The position numbers and the translations under genes are program-made. Positions 60,354 through 64,000 of a DNA stretch of 64,000 nt are shown piece by piece (the first letter of the stretch is position 1; each line of letters opens with the position of its first letter). Below the pieces are notes generated by a model. That model was not told the DNA's origin, made no database searches, and saw only the letters and a list, made by a program, of their open reading frames with translations. Source of the DNA: Caccoplasma sp905210875. GTDB taxonomy: Bacteria > Bacteroidota > Bacteroidia > Bacteroidales > UBA11471. Where the stretch lies: the NCBI GenBank assembly GCA_963931635.1, contig OZ007034.1:1736001-1800000 (forward strand), written 5' to 3'.

Positions 60354-61562
60354 TTATTTACTATTTTTTTTCTTATTGTCGTTACGCGGGCCGGGCATGA
60401 AGGGGCTTCTTTCTACCTCTCCGGTCTGTACTTCGGCTGTCGGGTCACTGCCGATAATGGCTTCTTCTACTATTTCAGTTCCTTCGTCGATACCTCCGAG
60501 AATTTCTGTCATGATACCGTTGCTGATGCCTAGTTGTACGGGGTGGGCGGTGAAGGTATTGCCTTCGCGGGTCCACAATTTGGCCTCTCCTTCACAGTCG
60601 ACGACGATATCAGTTCTCTCGATGAGCGGATATTCGGGGGTGAAGCGCAGGGCACGGGAGGGAACACTCAATACATTTTGTTTGTCGAGAATATAGATGG
60701 TGACGTTGGCTGTGAGCCGTGGTTTGAGTTTGAGGTCGGGATTGGGAGCCGAGATGACAACTTCGTAGGTAACGACGCTTTCATCGGTAGTCTCAGACGA
60801 ACTGTTGGTGCTGCCCAGTCGTATCTGGGTTACCCTCCCTTCGAAGATGTCGTTGGGATAGGCATCGACGGTGAAGTTTACCCGTTGACCTTCGGCTACG
60901 CCACCTATGTCGGCTTCATCGACATCGGCCACGACCTGCATCTGGGTAAGGTCGGCAGCAATATTGAAGAGGGTAGGAGTTTCAAATCCAGAAGCTACGG
61001 TCTGACCTTCTTCTACATCACGGCTGATGACGATACCGTCGATTGGCGAGGTGATGATGGCGTAGGAGAGATTGCGTTGAGCCTTGGCCAGTGCGGCCTT
61101 GCTGCTGTCGAGTGCACTTTTGGCTTTAAGATAGTTATACTCCGAGTCGTCGTATTCCTGTTCGCTGATGAGGTTCTGCTCATAGAGACCCTTGTTGCGT
61201 TCGAAGTTCTTTTTCTGGTATTCATATTCGGCCAGGTTGCCGTCGTAGGTGGCTTGGGCCGAGGCCAGTTCGCTTTCGAGGGTCACCTTATCCATCTCGG
61301 CGATGAGTTGACCTTCTTTTACGACCGAGTTGTAGTCGACATAAATTTTATCGATGATACCCGATACTTGGGTTCCTACTTCGACCTCGGTTACAGGCTC
61401 AATAGTGCCGGTAGCGGTTACCGAGTTGGAGATGTCGCTGCGTCCCACGGTAGCAGTGGCGTAGGAAAGCTTGCTGCTGCTGCCCGAGCCGCCAAAGAGA
61501 AATTTGGCTCCAACGGCAACAACGACGATCACAATGAGAGTGATGATGATTTTCCGTTTCAT
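60354..61562 (-). CDS. MacA-type periplasmic adaptor (HlyD family)
   Basis: A 402-residue membrane-fusion protein. The N-terminal anchor helix (KIIITLIVIVVVAVGAKFLF) precedes a Ser/Gly linker. The lipoyl halves (TEVEVGTQVSGIIDKIYVD and DGIVISRDVEEGQTVASGF) flank a coiled-coil hairpin (about 105-180). A beta-barrel and C-terminal domain follow. It links the ABC transporter to TolC. Confidence 0.95.
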   Translation of the reverse strand: MKRKIIITLIVIVVVAVGAKFLFGGSGSSSKLSYATATVGRSDISNSVTATGTIEPVTEVEVGTQVSGIIDKIYVDYNSVVKEGQLIAEMDKVTLESELASAQATYDGNLAEYEYQKKNFERNKGLYEQNLISEQEYDDSEYNYLKAKSALDSSKAALAKAQRNLSYAIITSPIDGIVISRDVEEGQTVASGFETPTLFNIAADLTQMQVVADVDEADIGGVAEGQRVNFTVDAYPNDIFEGRVTQIRLGSTNSSSETTDESVVTYEVVISAPNPDLKLKPRLTANVTIYILDKQNVLSVPSRALRFTPEYPLIERTDIVVDCEGEAKLWTREGNTFTAHPVQLGISNGIMTEILGGIDEGTEIVEEAIIGSDPTAEVQTGEVERSPFMPGPRNDNKKKNSK

Positions 61563-61587
61563 ATTGATGTGAGATTATATATTTCGA

Positions 61588-62949
61588 TTATAGGGTGATG
61601 GGCTTGTTTTGGTAGATATTGAGCAGCAGGCGGTTGAGTATGGCCATATACTTGGCTTGCAATACTTGCTGTTGGGCCGAGAGAAGGTTGTTCTTTTCGG
61701 TGAGCAGTTCGAGCGTATTGGCCATGCCTCGGTTGAATTTTTCCTGTATGAGGTCGTAGCTGGCCTGGGCGGCTACGACCTGTTCCTGGGCCGAGACATA
61801 TTGTTCCTGGGCGGCTTTCACTTCGAGGCAGAGATTCTCGATGTCGCTGAGGAGAGTTTTCTTGGCGTTCAGCAGGTCAAGTTCGGCCGTAGTTGCGGCA
61901 ATACGGGCTTTTGATACAGCCGAGCGTGTATCTCGGTTGCTGTATATGGGAATGGATAGCGAAAGACCTATCGATTCGCTGAGTTTATTTTTCATCTGGC
62001 TGCCTGTTCTTCCTTCGCTGGTCGATAGATGGCCGGTGCTGACGCCTGCCGAGAGAGAAAGGCTGGGGTAGTATCCGGCTTGTGCGCTTTTGATGTCGAG
62101 TTTTGCGGCGCTGATGTTGAGTTCGTTGTATTTGATGTTGGGCAGACACAGCAGCGCTGTTTGGTAGATTTCGTTTTGTGTGGCGATGGGCGTGAGGACA
62201 TCGGTGTCGTCAAGGTCGGGGGTGAGAATATTTATGCTCTCGTCAATGCCTAATTCGAGCAGTTGTTTGAGGGTGAGGATATTCTGGTCTAATGTGTTCT
62301 GGGATACTACCAGTTGGTATTTGTCGCTACTGTATTGCGATACGAGTTGGGCATAGTCGCTTTCCGAGAGGGTACCAGCATTTTTCAACTTTTCACCTCG
62401 TTCGCATTGAGCTTTTGACACTTCAACCGTATTTTCATTGATTCGTACCGATTCCTGGGCATAGAGTATTTGCAGGTATCCGGTTACAATAGCCGACTCG
62501 ATATTGTCGAATGTCTCTTCGAGGGTTGCATTTTGCATCTCTTCGGCGATTTTGCTCGACTTTATCTGGTTGAGCAGTTTGCCTCCGTTGAAGAGCGTGA
62601 GTGAACTGCGCAGATTGTAGCTGCCCGAAATCTGGTTCTTGTCACTTCCGCTGTTTCCGGTGATGATGTAGTTGTCGAGGTCGTTGCTGTTCGTCTCTTG
62701 GAAGGGGGTATTGTTGTATTGATAGCTGACCCCGGCCGACAGGGAGGGAAACAACTTGGCTTTGGCATTTTTGGTGTCAATTTGGCTGCTTTCAAGAGTT
62801 AGTCGGCTCTTTTTGAGGTCGATGTTTTGTTGATAGGCATATTGCAGGCAGGCTTCGAGACTCCAGGTTTTCGGTTTCTCCTGGGCAATGAGGGTCATCG
62901 TCGACAAGGCAAGACAACCGGCCAGTGTGAATAGACATTGATGTTTCAT
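61588..62949 (-). CDS. TolC-family outer-membrane channel
   Basis: A 453-residue outer-membrane efflux protein, starting at ATG 62949 with a signal peptide (MKHQCLFTLAGCLALS). The two OEP halves (about 30-230 and 245-440) contain long coiled coils (NIDLKKSRLTLESSQID, AAQEQYVSAQEQVVAAQASYD). It is the first gene of the tolC-macA-macB-sensor-regulator operon. A promoter with -7 TATCTTTG lies at 62974-62981. Confidence 0.95.
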   Translation of the reverse strand: MKHQCLFTLAGCLALSTMTLIAQEKPKTWSLEACLQYAYQQNIDLKKSRLTLESSQIDTKNAKAKLFPSLSAGVSYQYNNTPFQETNSNDLDNYIITGNSGSDKNQISGSYNLRSSLTLFNGGKLLNQIKSSKIAEEMQNATLEETFDNIESAIVTGYLQILYAQESVRINENTVEVSKAQCERGEKLKNAGTLSESDYAQLVSQYSSDKYQLVVSQNTLDQNILTLKQLLELGIDESINILTPDLDDTDVLTPIATQNEIYQTALLCLPNIKYNELNISAAKLDIKSAQAGYYPSLSLSAGVSTGHLSTSEGRTGSQMKNKLSESIGLSLSIPIYSNRDTRSAVSKARIAATTAELDLLNAKKTLLSDIENLCLEVKAAQEQYVSAQEQVVAAQASYDLIQEKFNRGMANTLELLTEKNNLLSAQQQVLQAKYMAILNRLLLNIYQNKPITL

Positions 62950-62973
62950 AGAATTTGCTGCTAAATGATGAGG

Positions 62974-62981
62974 CAAAGATA
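62974..62981 (-). promoter_or_regulatory. -7 box of the efflux operon
   Basis: TATCTTTG on the minus strand lies 25 bases before the tolC-like start and drives six genes ending at 56549. Confidence 0.6.
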
Positions 62982-63072
62982 GGATGCCGGATTCATATAT
63001 TTATAATAAAATGTAAGGAAGTCTTTTTTTTATCGACGAATATCTGTTTTTTCTCGGTAAAGGTTAAAACGA

Positions 63073-63102
63073 CAAAAACCGCCTTTTAAAGGGCGGTTTT
63101 TG
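63073..63102 (-). terminator. terminator of the AspT/YidE-type transporter gene
   Basis: A 11-bp stem (63073-63083 with 63092-63102) is followed on the minus strand by a T run. Confidence 0.8.
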
Positions 63103-63121
63103 GAATAGATATTGGCTTGTT

Positions 63122-64000
63122 TTATATAAAAAGCAGTATAAGCAACTGTGCGGTGAGCACCCTTAGGAACATGGTGAGAGGATACACGGTAGAATAGGCT
63201 ACGGCCGGTGCATCGTTGCCCGATACCTTGTTGGCATAGGCCAATGCAGGGGGGTCGGTCATACTGCCCGAGAGCAGACCCATGATGGTGAAGTAGTTGA
63301 GCTTGTAACGCCAGCGGCCTATGATACCGATAACTATCATGGGGATAAACGTGATAAGGAATCCCCACAGTACCCACAGCAGGCCATCTCCGGTGAAAAC
63401 CGTCTTGACAAAGTCGCCTCCGGCTTCTATACCTACGCTGGCCAGGAAGAGGCAGATGCCTATTTCTCTCAGCATGAGGCTGGCACTGGTCGAGGTGTAG
63501 GTGACGAGTTTCATCTTGTGACCGAAGCGACCGATGAGAATAGCCACGACGAGGGGACCGCCTGCCAAACCAAGTTTCATCGACGATGACATTCCGGGTA
63601 TTGACAAGGGGATACTTCCCAACAATATACCGAGGAATATACCTACGAAGATGGTAATCATATTAGGCTCGTTGAGACGCTTCATCGAGTTTCCGAGTCG
63701 GGAGGCAAGACGGGCGATGTCTTCCTGACGTCCCACGACGGTGAGACGGTCGCCCATTTGCAGTTCCAGGTTGGGCGTGACGAGAAGGTCTACGCCGGCA
63801 CGGTTCAGTCGAGTGGCATTCAGTCGGTAACCCATGCGCAGGCGCAGAGAGCCGATGGTGCGTCCATTATATTCGGGCTTGGTAACAACAATGCGGCGTG
63901 AAACGATGGGCGAGGGAATAGCTTCCCAGTCCATCTCCACTATCGGGCCGATGAAGGCTTTCATGGCGTCTTCGTCTTCTTCCGAGAGAACGATGAGCAG
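63122..64000 (-). CDS. AspT/YidE-type transporter, 3' part
   Basis: The C-terminal 292 residues of a membrane protein cut by the right edge. The frame stays open to base 64000, so the visible ATG at 63964 is internal. A TrkA-C regulatory domain (about 30 residues into the visible part, ending GDRLTVVGRQEDIARL) precedes about five to six helices of the AspT/YbjL membrane repeat (GIFLGILLGSIPLSIPGM, LGLAGGPLVVAILIGRFG, GLLSGSMTDPPALAYA). Such proteins are putative amino-acid or organic-acid exchangers. The substrate is unknown. Confidence 0.88.
   Translation of the reverse strand: MLIVLSEEDEDAMKAFIGPIVEMDWEAIPSPIVSRRIVVTKPEYNGRTIGSLRLRMGYRLNATRLNRAGVDLLVTPNLELQMGDRLTVVGRQEDIARLASRLGNSMKRLNEPNMITIFVGIFLGILLGSIPLSIPGMSSSMKLGLAGGPLVVAILIGRFGHKMKLVTYTSTSASLMLREIGICLFLASVGIEAGGDFVKTVFTGDGLLWVLWGFLITFIPMIVIGIIGRWRYKLNYFTIMGLLSGSMTDPPALAYANKVSGNDAPAVAYSTVYPLTMFLRVLTAQLLILLFI

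Noticed and set aside
1..64000. CRISPR arrays, tRNA or rRNA genes, prophage
   Set aside because: I read the gaps between genes and saw no regularly spaced repeats, no cloverleaf-type sequences and no phage genes.

Overview
The window reads as chromosome from a Bacteroidales bacterium, a gut-type Bacteroidota. Evidence: a fused LpxC/FabZ gene, serine palmitoyltransferase, a DUF4301 protein, carboxynorspermidine dehydrogenase, and promoters with the Bacteroidetes -7 box TAnnTTTG in front of most transcription units. GC is intermediate. A family-level guess such as Barnesiellaceae would be inference only. About sixty genes are packed with short gaps and four-base overlaps. I see no tRNA, rRNA, CRISPR array, insertion sequence or prophage.

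Layout. 0-6.2 kb: threonine synthase, an ECF sigma factor with a membrane partner, a secreted zinc-protease-like protein, and a PadR/PspC envelope-stress pair. 6.5-15.3 kb, minus strand: pdxA, rlmN, then coaX - outer-membrane protein - lptC - CNNM/CBS protein - periplasmic isomerase, an envelope assembly operon. 15.3-20.8 kb: an FtsB-like gene, a cupin, the S6-S18-L9 operon, and a long RelA/SpoT gene with a lipoprotein. 20.9-24.5 kb: flavodoxin-like protein plus catalase, divergent from DUF4301. 24.6-28.3 kb: an accessory-looking unit (SDR, exported flavodoxin, exported hydrolase) divergent from an AraC regulator, with repeated operator-like sites between them. 28.4-32.4 kb: polyamine dehydrogenase, an AT-rich DUF6994 gene that looks foreign, and bcp-recA. 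32.4-37.8 kb: lpxD-lpxC/fabZ-lpxA plus a PRiA4-ORF3 protein, then serine palmitoyltransferase. 37.9-44.4 kb: secreted C1 peptidase, a kdgK-eda-hexuronate transporter operon, and MlaE/MlaF. 44.7-51.4 kb: a second cysteine-nucleophile hydrolase, lptB, CPBP protease with menA, riboflavin synthase with a nitroreductase, and purM. 51.4-56.5 kb: GH105 hydrolase, an acidic protein with rsmI, a coiled-coil lipoprotein and a HAD nucleotidase. 56.5-63 kb: a TolC-MacA-MacB efflux operon ending in a LytS/LytTR two-component system. The right edge cuts an AspT/YidE-type transporter gene.

The genes centre on envelope biogenesis (lipid A, LPS export, sphingolipid, Mla, PspC, MacAB) and on pectin/uronate use (KDG pathway, GH105). 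Most of the window is ordinary core genome. The points most worth following are: (1) DUF4301, whose motif order looks like a UDP-sugar pyrophosphorylase; (2) the AraC-controlled exported hydrolase/flavodoxin unit with its 75-bp spaced repeats; (3) a RelA/SpoT enzyme that has lost the hydrolase HD motif but keeps an RxKD synthetase motif; and (4) the isolated AT-rich DUF6994 gene. I do not see a complete unknown multi-gene system that I could defend.
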